Assembly (NCBI RefSeq): GCF_032062135.1
Contig: NC_092863.1
Location: 13,581,391-13,645,390 of the forward strand
DNA length: 64,000 nt
Reading direction: 5' to 3'
Source of the DNA: Pyxicephalus adspersus
Taxonomy: Eukaryota; Chordata; Amphibia; Anura; Pyxicephalidae
This document shows, piece by piece, positions 22,044 through 36,000 of this stretch. Numbering within the stretch: position 1 is the stretch's first letter; each line of letters starts with the position of its first letter. Below the pieces are notes generated by a model that worked only from the letters and a program-made list of their open reading frames with translations, had not been told where the DNA came from and made no database searches. Both the position numbers and the translations under genes were made by a program.

Positions 22044-23547
22044 GCCCTGAAACCATCATGCAAGATTATTGAAGAACCCAAAAAACGACCCATCAATAGC
22101 TTTTTTTCCTTGGGGAAGTAGGACACTTAAACAGTTACATTCCAGCTGTGGATTCAGCCTGCAAAAATTGCTAAATTCCTCACTTTCCTGTTGATCATGT
22201 CCATCTAAGCTTAATCATTTGCTAGTCATTTATCACAGAACTTTGATACACAATCACAGCTGGCAGCTACACAGAACAAAATTATCCAGGGCAAAATCCA
22301 TGTGTGGAATTGTATAATTCTGCCAGCCCGGGTCTATCCTGAAGTCACACCATATGACTGATTGCTTGGGAAATTGTTGTCAATAGACATAAGAAAGATT
22401 AGGTCCCATCCAGCTACCGACAGGTGGGGTCCTGGGGGTGGCATACAGGGAAATGTATCTGCTTGGTTAAGTATTTGTGTTTTTGTAACTATTCATTGTT
22501 TTAAGGGACAGTCATTCTTTTGGAACCAAATCCCTCTTTCCTCATCCATTGTCCCTGAATGTGGTGGATCCTAAAGCACAATTATTTCTTTCTATAAAAT
22601 AGATGGGTCATTTGGCTGTGTGGTGTACCCTTCTAGATATTTATCTCTCTTCTGTCCCATAGAGCTGTGCTCTTGTGGAAGATTCACCTACATTTTTCTC
22701 CTACAAATCTGTCCGCTTTCTACCAACCCCCCTTATTAATATCCCCTATTTTTCCATTATCTTTGTATTTTGCCCCAACTGTCAAGTGCCCTGCTATTGT
22801 GAACCAAGTTAGTGAGGCCAAGGAGAGAGAACCTGTATTCCTGTTTTTCATGATAGATCAAAATAATGAACTTCTCTGCACTTTTAGGCCAATGACAATG
22901 GCCACTGAGAAAAATAAAGTTCCAGAATCATGGACATGCACTGTTGCTTAAAGTTGTTTAACGGTCATAATTGTTCCTTTGTATTAATAAAAATATATTG
23001 AAAAGAAGTAAATGGCATCCCCTCCTCCCTCTCCCAATAGGCAACTGCTCCTAGGAGTCTTTTTAATGTTGACCTCTCCGCTCTGTGTAAATGTCCCACA
23101 TGCCTGAGAAATCAGTTAAGTAAAACAGAAGAAGACTATCTCGTAAAAAGCAGACTCTCCTTTGTCTGACATTGCTGTGTAATTATGGACCTTCCTGCTG
23201 CAGGGTGACATTCCTCAGGGTTGATCAGAGAAAACACATTGTTACTTCTATGATCATGTGTGTAATCTTAATCAACAGAGTTAATCTTGTATACTGTTCA
23301 TACTGACATCTTGGTAAAATGAATAAGTACTCTTTCCTTTGAGGTCTGCCCTTACAACTTCCAAGGATTTAATAATGTTTTCAAGTATATGGAACAAAAA
23401 AGCATGGTTGGCTATTTGTATCACTTTATTCTGTCCCAGGCTTCCTCGTAGCTGTAGGGGACAGTCCCCTGAAGCCCCTGAAGGTTTCCTTTTAGGTGCT
23501 TGACCAATCTACTGAAGCTCTCTGCCATTCCATCAGTCATAGACACT
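22044..23547. other. Non-coding, nothing recognised
   Basis: Short open frames (22362-22574, 22667-22951) have no recognisable domain. A polyadenylation-like AATAAA and poly-purine stretch near 22910-23015 could belong to an old retrocopy, but I cannot identify it. Confidence 0.3.
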
Positions 23548-23762
23548 GGGCCTGATTTATTAATGCTCTCCAAGGCTGGAGATGATACCTTCATCAGTGA
23601 AACAAAGCAAACCTTTTTGGATTTCTTCATTGGATGGATTTTTTCAAAGTTATTTGCTAGCAAATGTTTTGAATCCTGGACCAGATCCATTCCAGGTTTG
23701 CTGGATCACCCAGATCCACTGATAAGTGTATCCTCTCCAGCCTTGGAGAGCTTTAATAAATC
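23548..23762. mobile_element. Palindromic MITE family P, copy C
   Basis: It starts GGGCCTGATTTATTAATGC and ends CTTGGAGAGCTTTAATAAATC, with CTCTCCAAGGCTGGAGATGA on the left mirrored by ATCCTCTCCAGCCTTGGAGA on the right, and CCAGGTTTGCTGGATCACCC as in copy B. Confidence 0.7.
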
Positions 23763-25268
23763 AAGCGGATTGTGTTCAGTACAGGGCCACAACTTGGACT
23801 GTCCTAGAGAAGAGGACTGCTAAAAAGAAACCTGCAAAATATTTCCCTTTAAATCAACATCTAAACGATCCATTCCGTAAAATGGCTTATGATCTTTTTG
23901 TGTCGCTTTAACTGCAAAGTATTAATGTTTTACTGAATTATGCTAATATATATCCTTAGGGGACTGTTTTGTAGTTAGAAATCGTTTCTATGCATTGCTA
24001 TTCAACAAGTGATTTGCAAATCTCAGCAGAGCACTCAACGTTAGATTAATTCATGAATTACAAGAATTGGTGTCAGGAAATAGTTTCCCATAGTTCCCAT
24101 CTAGAAAGGCTCATAACATTTTAACTTGTTTATTTACAATTAATGGACCGGTTCTTGACCGGACCGGTAATGGAAGTCCCACGTCCCAATAATGGGCTCT
24201 ACAAAGAGCAGGATGGAAGTAGTTGTCGTCATTTTACACTTAGAGCGGGGACATTGTTCAAAGGAGGATTTCTTTGTACTTCCTGGATTGTCAACCATTA
24301 ACAGGATGGCATACTCCTCCATCATCTATATACTGGGCATTGTTGTGTCATTCTGCAGTCCATTAGGGTTAAGTGCATTTATGCACCCTTTGGACTGCAT
24401 TGATTCAAATGTAGTTTTTACTACACATCTGTACATATTTTTTTTTCAGATTGTTCTTCAATGTTTACATTAAACCAAGCCTGGTCCTGTTCCAGTAGCT
24501 CTTACAGTTGATCTAATATATTATTATTTACCTCTTTATGGTACTTACTGTGTAAACCAAGCGTGGCCTCCAGCAATTTGCTGTGTAATGTCTTACACAA
24601 CAGTAATATTGTAATTTTAAGTTGTGGATCATGTGATAAAATTTTGAGGTACCAAAAAAGTCCCCAGAAATATAGATGGTGTATAGTTTATCCTTGCTTT
24701 GTATACCTAAATTTGCCTCCAATCTTACCCCTCGGTACCTCACTCATTTCCAGATGAGGTCTGAGGACAAAAGAGTTTTTAGACCACCATCAACCACCAT
24801 CCCCCTATAACATGTAAACTATGTTGTAGGGAATACCTTTCATCTCTGCCCAATCAGTATCTGCAATGCCAGAATCAAAACTGGCTTTGATGCCAGCGGC
24901 TGCACTTGAGGACCTCCGTATCTAATATTCTTACAATCTTAGCTGGAAAATATGGGAATCTTGAAATTGAGTGATGCTATTTACCCAGAATAAATACATG
25001 CCCTCAAAATTTGCCTGAGGGTTTTTTTTTTCTGCAAAATGAGTAACTGGTAATTGTGGTTGCCAACTACAGAATGCAGTACTCAATGCTATATAAATAG
25101 TTTGTTAATGTATGTATAATGTATTATCTTACTGATCATAGCTTATCTTTTTGATCCGTTTGCTGTGTGTACATGCTACAAAGTTGTTACAGTAAGTATT
25201 ATTCAAATTCTGTCATACTGTTAGTTGGAGGATACCAAGAATTCAAAATATTGTTTTACATTTTCCAG
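23763..25268. other. Non-coding, upstream flank or 5' intron of the MYLK-like gene
   Basis: No exon was recognised. A short palindromic word, GGACCGGTTCTTGACCGGA, occurs near 24147. The block ends in the acceptor TTTTCCAG at 25261-25268. Confidence 0.35.
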
Positions 25269-28200
25269 GGAAGGCCAAGATGGTTTTACCTGAAGAATCA
25301 CACCATGGAATGCAGTGCCCTGCCAATCTCCCAACCAACAACAAAACTGAGAAAGGTAATGCTAGCTCTTGTGGGATTAGTATAGGGGTGAGTGCCATGC
25401 TGGGGAAATGTAACTGTTATTGTATCCGTGCATGATTCAGAAAAAATATTCAACATGCAGATAACTAATCATTTTTGGATGACTATGAACATGTCCTTAA
25501 ATGTTCAGTTGACCCTCATCATTTCTAAAGTCCCTTGTTTAAAGTGGCCCTGTTATTTGCCAAAAAAAAATAATGAACATGTTTCCTGCAGTAAAGTTAG
25601 ATTTTCTTTGCTTTCTTTGAGCTCTGGGTCCTGGGTTACCTGAAATTTGTGTTCTCTATATTTCTTGGAGTAAATTGGTCTTGGAGTGTATGTATGTGAT
25701 AGGAACCCTAATATGCGAGTTCCCTCACAGACAAATGTGATTTAGTTTTATGTACTCTGTAAAGTTATTGTGCAATATACTGTGACAGTATAAATACAGC
25801 TAAAAATCAATAAACATTACTGGCATGTTTTGTTCTTAGTTGTGTATTTATGATTGTTTTGCAGTTGACCTGAATGTGACCGGAGACACGGCAGCTAATC
25901 TTCGAGTAGTGAAGACATCGGATAGATACCTAACAGTTTTTTTTGAGCTGAGTCCGCACAGTGGAGGAGGACTATGTGTACGCAGAGTGGATTCCCCTGT
26001 GCCTATACTCAGTAATGCCTCCAATGGTAAGCCTACGCTTAAAGCCATACGATTAAACTGATTACTTTTTTTTATGACTTGGGAAAGGCTTTCCTTTCAG
26101 CTTCGAGTCAAACTAGAACCTTCAGGTACTTTGAACTGTAGAAAACAGAACTAAACTCGTGTTACTCACCTGTCCCCATTTCCTCGCAGGGCACCACCAT
26201 CTTTATTCTTCTCTACCTGCAGATGATTTTCAGCCATCTTGATTGACTGGGCTGAGAGTTCATTAATGAGAGTTTCCCCTAGCATACGCAGGGGAAGCTG
26301 GGATTGCTAGGTATCCTTGCAATGACGATCCACATGCTCAGCACTTTTGATAGATATTCCACGTGATCAGGCAGTTAGGAGGGTTTATTGCAGAAAGGAC
26401 ATGGTCTTCCCCTTTTTGCAAACGTCCTGTCTGATCGTAGATTCTTAAACTAATTTAGGGTCAATTTAAAGCTGAACTCCTGGTGGTGGTTTTTGTGCTT
26501 TTTTTAAAAACAAAGTGAGACTGTAACTGGTCAATAAATACTAATATTCTTCTTTCAGGTTTATATGACCATTTATGTAGTAACAAGAACTCATTAAATT
26601 CCTGCACAGAACAAGTTTGTCAGAAACCCTTTTTCCTAAGTTATACATGCAGTGACCTCGCCTGTTTGCTCATGTTACAGATTCTTTACTTGTTTTAAAA
26701 AGCAGGCAGTATTACTCCTCTGCACTCACACTTCAAGAATATTTGCCCCGAGGAAATGAGTTCTTTAGTCTATGACTGAAAGCAAAAGCATTTTTTTTAG
26801 GAAATACACTAGTGTCCAGTGATTAGTGATTTTTACAGCTGGGAATTATTGGTTCAGTAATCCTGGGAGGTTCAGGACCTGACCTTTTTTAATTTGTACT
26901 TTTTTTCAGCCAACAAGAGGCAAGTTAGAAAAGGACCTCTTCCTGCGTTGCTTGAGTTTTGTCCACCTGATAGCAGCCACCAGACCCCGGAGACTGAAGG
27001 GGTTAACACCTCATCTGTTGTAGGTAAGATTTTTTTTTTGTTTTGTTTTATCTATTTGTACACAAACACTTTTTCTACCACTGTATTTTGTCACGGGTAA
27101 TGAGTCATACAGAAAGGTGTATAGTTAAATCAAGGCCCAATACCTGAAGGTCAGAATGAATGAATGAAACAATTTGAACTTGTAGTTTTTAAAGAACAGT
27201 GCTGCTCTGGCAATGCCAGAACAAGAAAAACATCCATTCAAACAGATTTTCTAACCTGTTACAGCGAACAATTGTCCAGTTGTTGTTCAGTGGACTGACC
27301 TCAAAATCTAAGGTGTCCACTAAAAGAAATATTGTTTATGGAATTTAAATTTAGCTGTTTAAGAATTCAGCTATATTTATGTAATGCTTTATTTGCAAAA
27401 GTTTTTCAATCTCTATCCATACAGTCTTGGGGAAAAAGCAGATTTTATTGGGGCAGTAAATAGACAGCTTGCTGTGAAGGTGCCTGATGCAAAGTCAAAT
27501 CTAGATGCATGCAAAAAAAAATCTTTTATCAATGATTATTAAATGATGTGCATATTATATGTGCTTAAAAAGTTCAGAATGTTTTTAACTATAATATTGA
27601 TGCACTGTGTATGGCATAGATACAATTTATTAGCTGATCCTGTCTGCTAGTTACCCAGCATACTTTAAAATTCTATAGCTGCTGACTTAACTTGTAGAGG
27701 AAGTGACAATTTCCTATTCAACCTTACAGACAGGGAGATAAAGTCTCCTTATTGGGAGAAGAAGGAAAGGGAGGGGAAGAGAGCATCACCCTTTGTACCG
27801 GCATCACCCCACAAGAAGAGCAGCATCTGTCCGTCACAGTCAGCATCCTCCGACTTCAAGGCCAGCTACAACAGCCCTACACAAGGTAAGAGCACAGTGC
27901 ACTAGTGTATAGTAAGATCAGAAAAGCAGCTGGAAATATTACTAAAGTACACTTAATTTTGACAGCTCCTTTTTTTTTTTTTTTTTCAATATGTTTATTA
28001 GTTAGATAACATGCAATTACAACTGAAAAACTGGCAATGTTCTGTACATATTTTTAAACTAGTAGTGGACAACTCTCTTGATTTTGAGCGCAGCCCCAGA
28101 CATTTGCAGAGAGCTGCACATAGGGTCGTAATTGGTAATGCCACAAAAAGCTGCAAAGGCTGTAGATCGTAACCAGGAGGTGGTTAAAAACTACAAGAGC

Positions 28201-31200
28201 TTGTCAGAGACTGCACAGACCCTAACTAAAATGACCATATGACGCTGCAGACACTGCAAATGTAACTTGTTGTTGGAGAAAGGAGATAAAGACTGGTGGC
28301 GTGTTACAAGGAATTTCTAGAGATCACTGCTATTATTAAAACATCTAAATTTATCTGTGTTCAATCTTTCCCTACAGATAAGCTATCCTAGTGTGAAAAC
28401 ATTAAGGCTGGGACTACAGACGTTTTCCCCAGCGTTTTACCAATCGGGGCATTTTTCCACATTTATAAACACATGACACAGATCTGCTAGGGCTGCCGGA
28501 GCAATCAAGAAAGTGGAGCTGTAAGGAGAGAAGAGCAGAGCTCCGCTGAATACTCCGCTAAGACCACTGGAGCAACTGCAGAGCTCTGCTCTCCTGACAG
28601 CGCCACTCTCCTGATTGCTTCCGCAGCCCTATCGGAGCTGTGCCATGTGTTCTTGGATGCTGTGCTCTCCTGACAGATTGACTCAAGCATCATGAGAGTT
28701 TCCCTTTTCTCAGCCAATCAATGAACACATACCACAGCTCTGCTAGGGCTAATAGAGCAATCAGGAGAGCCGAGCTGTCAGCAGAGCAGACCTCCCCTGA
28801 TTGCCCCGCTAAGGCTGCGGGAGCAATTGGCAGAGCTTTGCTCTGCTCTGCTGACAACTCTGCTCTCATAGAACAATGAGCCTTAGCCCTAGCAGAGCTG
28901 TGGCATTTGTTCTTGGATCCTAAACACAGTTAACAAAAAACACAAACACATGTAATAAAATATTTTAACATTAACATCTCATCCAACTTATAGTTATATT
29001 TTAACCCTTTCAGGGATTGAATAAAGGATTTTTTGTACCCCTGTACTCCTCCGAAGGGGTTAAATTTAACTCATTAACTTTTTTTTTTTTTTTTTTTTTT
29101 TTTTTCCTTAGTGTTTCAAATGCAAGTGTTAAAATGCCTGTAAAGTGCATAAAAACGCATATAAAAGTGGTAGGAATGTTTACATGCGTTTTTAAAACCA
29201 TCCGTGTAGACAAAGCCTAAGCCAGTACCTTCATGTTTGTGATTGCTAGGACACTCTGGTTTTTAAGGGCATGCACATCTAAATGCTCTCTATTGGCTAT
29301 GCATACCCTGTACTATTGATCCTAGACATCAGAAAAAAATAACAATATAACGTAACAAGAAAAGGCATAAATTGTTTACATGGCATATGAAAGCAGTGTA
29401 AGATTATGCAATAAACAGTTGTAGTTCCAAAGAACATTTTAGATCATATATTGGTTGTACAAAACACTCTGTTGTGTATTTCATATGGAGATGGTATTCC
29501 CACATTCTAGCCCTGTAATCTATTTTGTCAATAAACATTAATTCTTCCTGGGGCTGAAAGTCACCCATGTGGCTTTATATGAATATGTTTTCATTTCATT
29601 AAAGAATATTTATTTTCCTGGGAACTAATTGTAATTTCCAAACTGTCCCCACCCTAAACTTAGAACAATAAACACTTTTTGTAATATATCAAGGTAATGA
29701 TTAGATTGTGTGGTTTATCACTTGTATAACAATTTATTATCTGTGCAGGTTTCAAGCAAATATAAATAATTTTATGGGTAATTTTGGGGTTGGTTGGCAT
29801 GCTATTAAAGTGGGCCATTTGTTAATTTTTACCAGTATTTTTAACTAAGAAGGGAGATGAAGCCTCTTGACAAGAACAAGTCTCCACTCTTTTGGCTCAT
29901 TACAAAATCTCAATCTCTGTAAATCAACTTGAGTACTACCAAAACTAATATGAAGTTCCACCTAATCTAGCTAATCAGTTTGCATCCCATCAGACAGGCT
30001 TGTATACTATATAAGCCTTGCTAGATCCAAAGGAATCTGTACAAGCAAGCACAGTGCTCAACCCAGGAATTTTTTGGAGCCGGGTGGAAAGAAATTGTAG
30101 GCGGATGGCATCCCCTGTATTGTGACATAACTCTTCAGTAGCCACATAAAAACAGCCGGGTGGTTACTGAAAAGTGCCGGGTGGTGCACCCAGCTAAAAG
30201 GGGCTGGGGAGAACACTGAAGAAGGTTTGTCACCAGAACTGAAATAACTTTGGATTTCCCCTATTTTTAGTCCCAATAAGTGTTCTCCATTTTTCTGGGT
30301 TTATTGACACCCAGCTTCAATCAACTATTAAGACTAATTACAGTGTGGGATCGTATGGTTTTATTGATCCACCTCCACACTATGCCACTGCCATGGTGTC
30401 CTTCACTCTGTGTGATGATGCAGAGTGGTGTTGATGTAATTTTATCTCCCTTTATCATTAAGGACACCATTACCATGTGAGGGACTTACCCCGGAAGTTT
30501 AGGGGCGTTGAGCTTTAATTGAACCTCTATATATGCCCAGCAACTTGGTATGCAAAAATATTTTGGGAAATATATTTTTTGAAAATTACTTTTTCCACAC
30601 TGTGCACAGTTATCTTGGATAAGTCATGTTCAAAATAATTTCTCTGCCTTGTGCACTTTGTCCCCATTCTGATATTGTGGTTAATAAACGTTAATGTTAT
30701 AAATGTCAGCCCTGCTTAAAAGGCGTGAACACAGAATAAATTTGTACTGTGCTCTTCTGACCATTAGTCTTTATTGCTGTTGTTTCCTGAGATGTGAGTT
30801 ACATATTTTGTATGTCTAGATTGACTATATAGATATTTTGTGAATAGGCTGGCTGTACTAATTTGTTCAGCAGAGTGTGTGTGTGTGTGTATACAGTAGG
30901 TATAATCATGGGCTTTTTATAAATGAAATGGGAAGTAAATTTAGTTGTGTTTTCAGAACTGTTTTGAGTTTGTGATTTATGGAGTAAGTATTTTCCAACT
31001 TGAACGACTGACATCCTGTCCAAAAATGTAATCTAATCAAGGAAATATCCAGTTAGGTTCTTAAATATTTGGGAAAACAACTTTTTTTTCTATTTTTGGT
31101 TTTGTACATTACCACAATTAATTTTAAATGAAACAACTTAGATGCAGTTGACTTGCAGACTTCCAGCTTTAATTCAGTGGGTTGAACAAAAAGTTTGCAT

Positions 31201-33034
31201 AAAAATGTNNNNNNNNNNNNNNNNNNNNNNNNNNNNNNNNNNNNNNNNNNNNNNNNNNNNNNNNNNNNNNNNNNNNNNNNNNNNNNNNNNNNNNNNNNNN
31301 NNNNNNNNNNNNNNNNNNNNNNNNNNNNNNNNNNNNNNNNNNNNNNNNNNNNNNNNNNNNNNNNNNNNNNNNNNNNNNNNNNNNNNNNNNNNNNNNNNNN
31401 NNNNNNNNNNNNNNNNNNNNNNNNNNNNNNNNNNNNNNNNNNNNNNNNNNNNNNNNNNNNNNNNNNNNNNNNNNNNNNNNNNNNNNNNNNNNNNNNNNNN
31501 NNNNNNNNNNNNNNNNNNNNNNNNNNNNNNNNNNNNNNNNNNNNNNNNNNNNNNNNNNNNNNNNNNNNNNNNNNNNNNNNNNNNNNNNNNNNNNNNNNNN
31601 NNNNNNNNNNNNNNNNNNNNNNNNNNNNNNNNNNNNNNNNNNNNNNNNNNNNNNNNNNNNNNNNNNNNNNNNNNNNNNNNNNNNNNNNNNNNNNNNNNNN
31701 NNNNNNNNNNNNNNNNNNNNNNNNNNNNNNNNNNNNNNNNNNNNNNNNNNNNNNNNNNNNNNNNNNNNNNNNNNNNNNNNNNNNNNNNNNNNNNNNNNNN
31801 NNNNNNNNNNNNNNNNNNNNNNNNNNNNNNNNNNNNNNNNNNNNNNNNNNNNNNNNNNNNNNNNNNNNNNNNNNNNNNNNNNNNNNNNNNNNNNNNNNNN
31901 NNNNNNNNNNNNNNNNNNNNNNNNNNNNNNNNNNNNNNNNNNNNNNNNNNNNNNNNNNNNNNNNNTGTATTTACTTTCATGCAGTCTTCTCTTTATGGTA
32001 GACTTGGATATCGATACGCCTACTTCCTGGAGAGTGATGTTCACTTGGTTGGCTGTTGTGAAGGGGTTTATATTCACCATGGAAATGATTCTGCGATCAT
32101 CCACCACTGTTGTCTTCCATGGACATCCGGGTCTTTTGGCGTTGCTGAGTTCACCAGTGCTTTGTTCCTTTCTCATGATGTACCAAACTGTGGATTTTGC
32201 CACTCCTAATATTGTAGCAATTTCTCGGATGGGATTTTTTCTGTTTTTTGCAGTTTAAGGATGGCTTGTTTTACCTGCACGGAGAGCTCCTTGTTGTCGC
32301 ATGTTGTCTGTTCACAGCAAAATCTTCCACATAAAAGCACCCCCCCCCCCAAATCAACTCCAGGCCTTTTATCTGCTTAAATAATAATGACATAACGAAG
32401 GAATTGCCCACACCAGCCCATGAAATAGTCTTTGAGTCAATCGTCCAATTACGTTTGAGCCTCACATTTTTATGCAATCTTTTTGTACAACCCACTGAAT
32501 TAAAGCTGAAAATCTTCAGTTCAACTGCCTCTGAGTTTTCATTTAAAATAATTGTGGTAATGTACAGAACCAAAATTAGAAAAAAGTTGTCTCAGTCCAA
32601 ATATTTATGGACCTAACTGTATCTTAAGTGCTTAAATGTAATATTTCATAAATGTTCATTGCTGGTTCTTATTTCAAGATTTAGTGACCTGAAATGTATT
32701 TAGAATTAAACAGACATGGGCACACTGAGTCTTGGCACAGTACAATACTTCTGTACACTGATTGTAAAATTATGTCTCTTGCTTCTGATATGTCTTTGTT
32801 TAGCTAGGCAGCAGGCATTTATGTTTTATGACGGTAGACTAGAGTAAAATTGCTAACTTCCTCTAAAGGTGCATTATGTTCCACCAGGAAACTGTACCAT
32901 GCCAAGGCAGTGATCCAGAAAAATGACTATGCTAATTTAGTGTTTAGTTGCAGAATGGTAAAACTAACCAAATAGAGAACCATGTGTGTCTCTTTCAGAT
33001 GTGGTTTCACCAAAAAGAAAACCTCATAGATCCG
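25269..33034 (+). CDS. N-terminal, probably disordered region (coding exons 1-5)
   Basis: Part of the MYLK-like gene. Exon 1 (25269-25355) begins with 11 bases upstream of ATG, then reads MVLPEESHHG. Exon 2 (25865-26026) includes DLNVTGDTAANLRVVKTSD. Exon 3 (26910-27023) is rich in P, S and basic residues. Exon 4 (27730-27885) has a run of K and R followed by S-rich sequence (PHKKSSICPSQSASS). Exon 5 (32999-33034) has only 12 codons, including SPKRKPHRS. All four introns are phase 1, which lets exons 2-5 be skipped or shuffled without changing the frame. Basic Ser/Pro-rich composition suggests phosphorylation and flexible tethering, but no motif identifies a partner. The coordinates include introns. 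Confidence 0.85.
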
Positions 33035-36000
33035 GTAAGTTACTGTTTTTTGTTGTCAAATATGTAGTATACAGTATATTACAGGTGGGATGGGATAAAG
33101 GTAATGGGGTATATGCACTGCTACTAGGAGGCTAAACACCTAATCAGACAGCCATATCCCTCTGCACAGAACTTATTCCTATGCTACTTTTTTAGGACTC
33201 GAAAATTGATCATCTCTCTCTGCTCTGCTGATATACTATACTATTCAAAATAAAAAAATGATGCTGCTTTTTATAAATCTGAATGTTTATTTTTTTTTTT
33301 TTTTTTTTTTTTTTTTGTACAGCCATTGCACTTTCTATTTGTCCGGCATTTTTTTAGGTGGCTGCATGCTTCCCTTCTCTCACTGTTTTTTATTCAATTT
33401 TTGAGCAATATCCTTGCTGTTTAACATCCAGCTTCTACCTCCAAGCTGAGCAGATCTGTCCTCAGGTCATTGGCACACAAACGTCTCTCATCATTGTAAT
33501 GGCCTCTTCTGTCTGAAAGATCTTGCAAGCTGCCGCATATCTAGCTAGGCTGACCACCAAAGTTGACCAATAATTGTGCATGTTTTTGTTTGATTTACTC
33601 TAATAAAAGCACTGCGCGTACAGAAGAATACATACTGATATTCCAGCAGCAGTTATTGAAGCTGTGTGATCCAGCAAACCTGGAATGGATCTGATCTAGA
33701 ATTGCAAAATATTTGCAAACAAACAGCTAATGACTTTTAAGAAAATCCATTCCAGGTATTGGGGAGCGTTACCAAATCTGGGCCATTGTTATGGAAAATG
33801 GGACATAAAGTTTTTAATTGACATACAACTATACAGAGAATACTTTCTGGTTTAACATCCTATTCACATAAATGGCGCTGCAGGATGTGGCCTATCATTT
33901 TGGCATTACGTGTCAAGTTGAATTCGGAATAGAATGCCTGCATAACACACGGGACACGCAAGAGACACACACTCTGTAACCTATGGTGCAAACAGAGACA
34001 TTTGTGCATCTTGGCCAAAACTTTGATTAAATAGACACAAAAATATAAATACATAACATTGCAAATTTGTGTATATACTGCTGAAATCTTGTTTTCATGT
34101 TAGGCCTACTTTATATGGGAACTGCAGCCCGTGATGACTGATAAGTTCTTTACCTGGCAGTCTGTCTGTCCCTACCCTGTGTGCTCCAGCTATATCTTGC
34201 CAGGATGTGTTTTTAGCAGGCCACAAGTTCACCTGAAGCAAGAAGATTCTAGAAAATGTTGTGGGGCTTTTTTGCTTCTTACTGATCTGGTTTTCTTTTG
34301 GAGCTCAGCCCAACCAGATGTTTACAAGTAGTGTTGTAAATTTAAGGGCGTGTGGTGCATGAATGTGGGGCACAAATTGTGATAATGGGACATCTAAGTT
34401 GAAATATTTCTTCTCCTTTCAAAATGAATGCAACTTTGTTTTAGTATACTTCTATTTTTAAACACTATCTAGGAGTCAATAAACTTTATTTTGCTGTGTG
34501 CATGTATTTTTATACAAACCTATGCAAATTTTCTTCTTCTTTTAGGGGACAGTCTGAAAATCCTGAATGGAATATCTCATCTAGAAGTGAAAAAAGGGGG
34601 TCAGGCGGAGCTACGCTGTGTGATCAAGGGTACTCCCCCTCTGGCTGCTTCTTGGGTGCGCAACAAGAAACCGGTATGTGAGGCATGGGGTGAAAGGAGC
34701 ACAAAAGTTTTCAAGCTGCTTGCAAGCTGTGAGAACGGGTGATCTAGCTGGTTATACCAATATCATTTGCAGGCGCAGGCAGTATCTTCCAAACTTTTTC
34801 CATGCATCAAAACTTAATTTGTTTTTTGGTAAACTCGGACTTCCCAATAGTTAGGAACACTGAATTTGTAATTAACTGGTTCTCCATGTAGACCTCAGGA
34901 ATGCTAGATTTTTGTCAAAATATGTTTGGATCTCCATGTAGATCCCAGAACTGGTAGGTATAGGTATTCCCTAAATTTCTTACTTTTATCCCCTTCCCAT
35001 TTTTTTTCAGTTTAGCTACTCCTGGTAAAGCTGTTACTTATTCTTCTTCCTAAATGGTGTGGTTTTGTAATGGATCTTTTTCTCTAAACCCTACAAATCT
35101 TCTTTTTGCACCTTGGATTATAACATTGGATCTTTATTTATGGATGTCTAGCCCTATAGTTCTCTTACACCTAGTTATGTGGTCATGTCCCTACCTTCTT
35201 TTCCCTATGTTCATTTAAAAACACCTTGGGCTGTGCATTTTATGACTGGTCAGGAGGAGTTGGGAACATGACTGCAGCACTAAATGTATGAATACTGGAA
35301 GCATTATTTGAGTGCAACAAGTTTTTGAACGTTTTGAGAGAGCGCTATGTTAAAGGACCTGGCTTTTAAAGAAGGGAAATTGGCAATAGTTACAATTCTG
35401 TTCTGAGATGTTAAAGAACAGTTGCTCCCATCAAAACTAAATCCAACCTAACCTCCCACCTTTGTATGTTCATGTGCATGCAACAAATATACACAGGACA
35501 GAGTGTCTCTTAAAAATGACAATACAAAAAGAGTTTTTGCCTTCACTAACTAAAGATAAGGTTGTTTCTGTCTTCTGTACTCCCCATGACAACATGTACT
35601 GTAAATATATTATCATAGGACCAATTTTAGACCATTATATACAGAATATACTGTGTTATGTATCTTTAGATACATATTATGTATCTAAACTGTGTGAAGG
35701 GTGCTTTTAGGGAAATAAGTCGGTAGAGGTGTTAATCTGTTTTCTTCCTCATTTTGTACAAACACTAGACATTTGAATGATTAGGCAAGCTTTAAATATC
35801 TCTGGATAATGTGTTGCACATCCAAACTTTCACCTCTTTGTTACTTTGCAGGTCATTGATGGTCCCCGAATATCCATACATACAACAGACCGAGAAAGCT
35901 GCTTGCTGATTAGAGACGTAAGTGAGAACGACCAAGGAAATTACACCCTCTGTGTGCAAGATCAAACTAGAAGTACACAGCATCAAACCACATTGACTGT

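Larger units (their letters stand above)
31050..32619 (-). mobile_element. Tc1-like DNA transposon with long inverted repeats, interrupted by gap
   Basis: The left end (CAGTTAGGTTCTTAAATATT) and the reverse complement of the right end (CAGTTAGGTCCATAAATATT) match. The similarity continues for roughly 160 bases through GTACATTACCACAATTA and TTTAATTCAGTGGGTTG on both sides, so the inverted repeats are long. TA follows the right end, as expected for a TA target. The transposase gene lies on the minus strand between them, with 757 N (31209-31965) in the middle. Confidence 0.85.

Noticed and set aside
31142..32209. Frames of 268-355 codons through the second gap
   Set aside because: Plus-strand frames are N artefacts with short real ends. 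Only the minus-strand end (transposase) has meaning and is reported as such.
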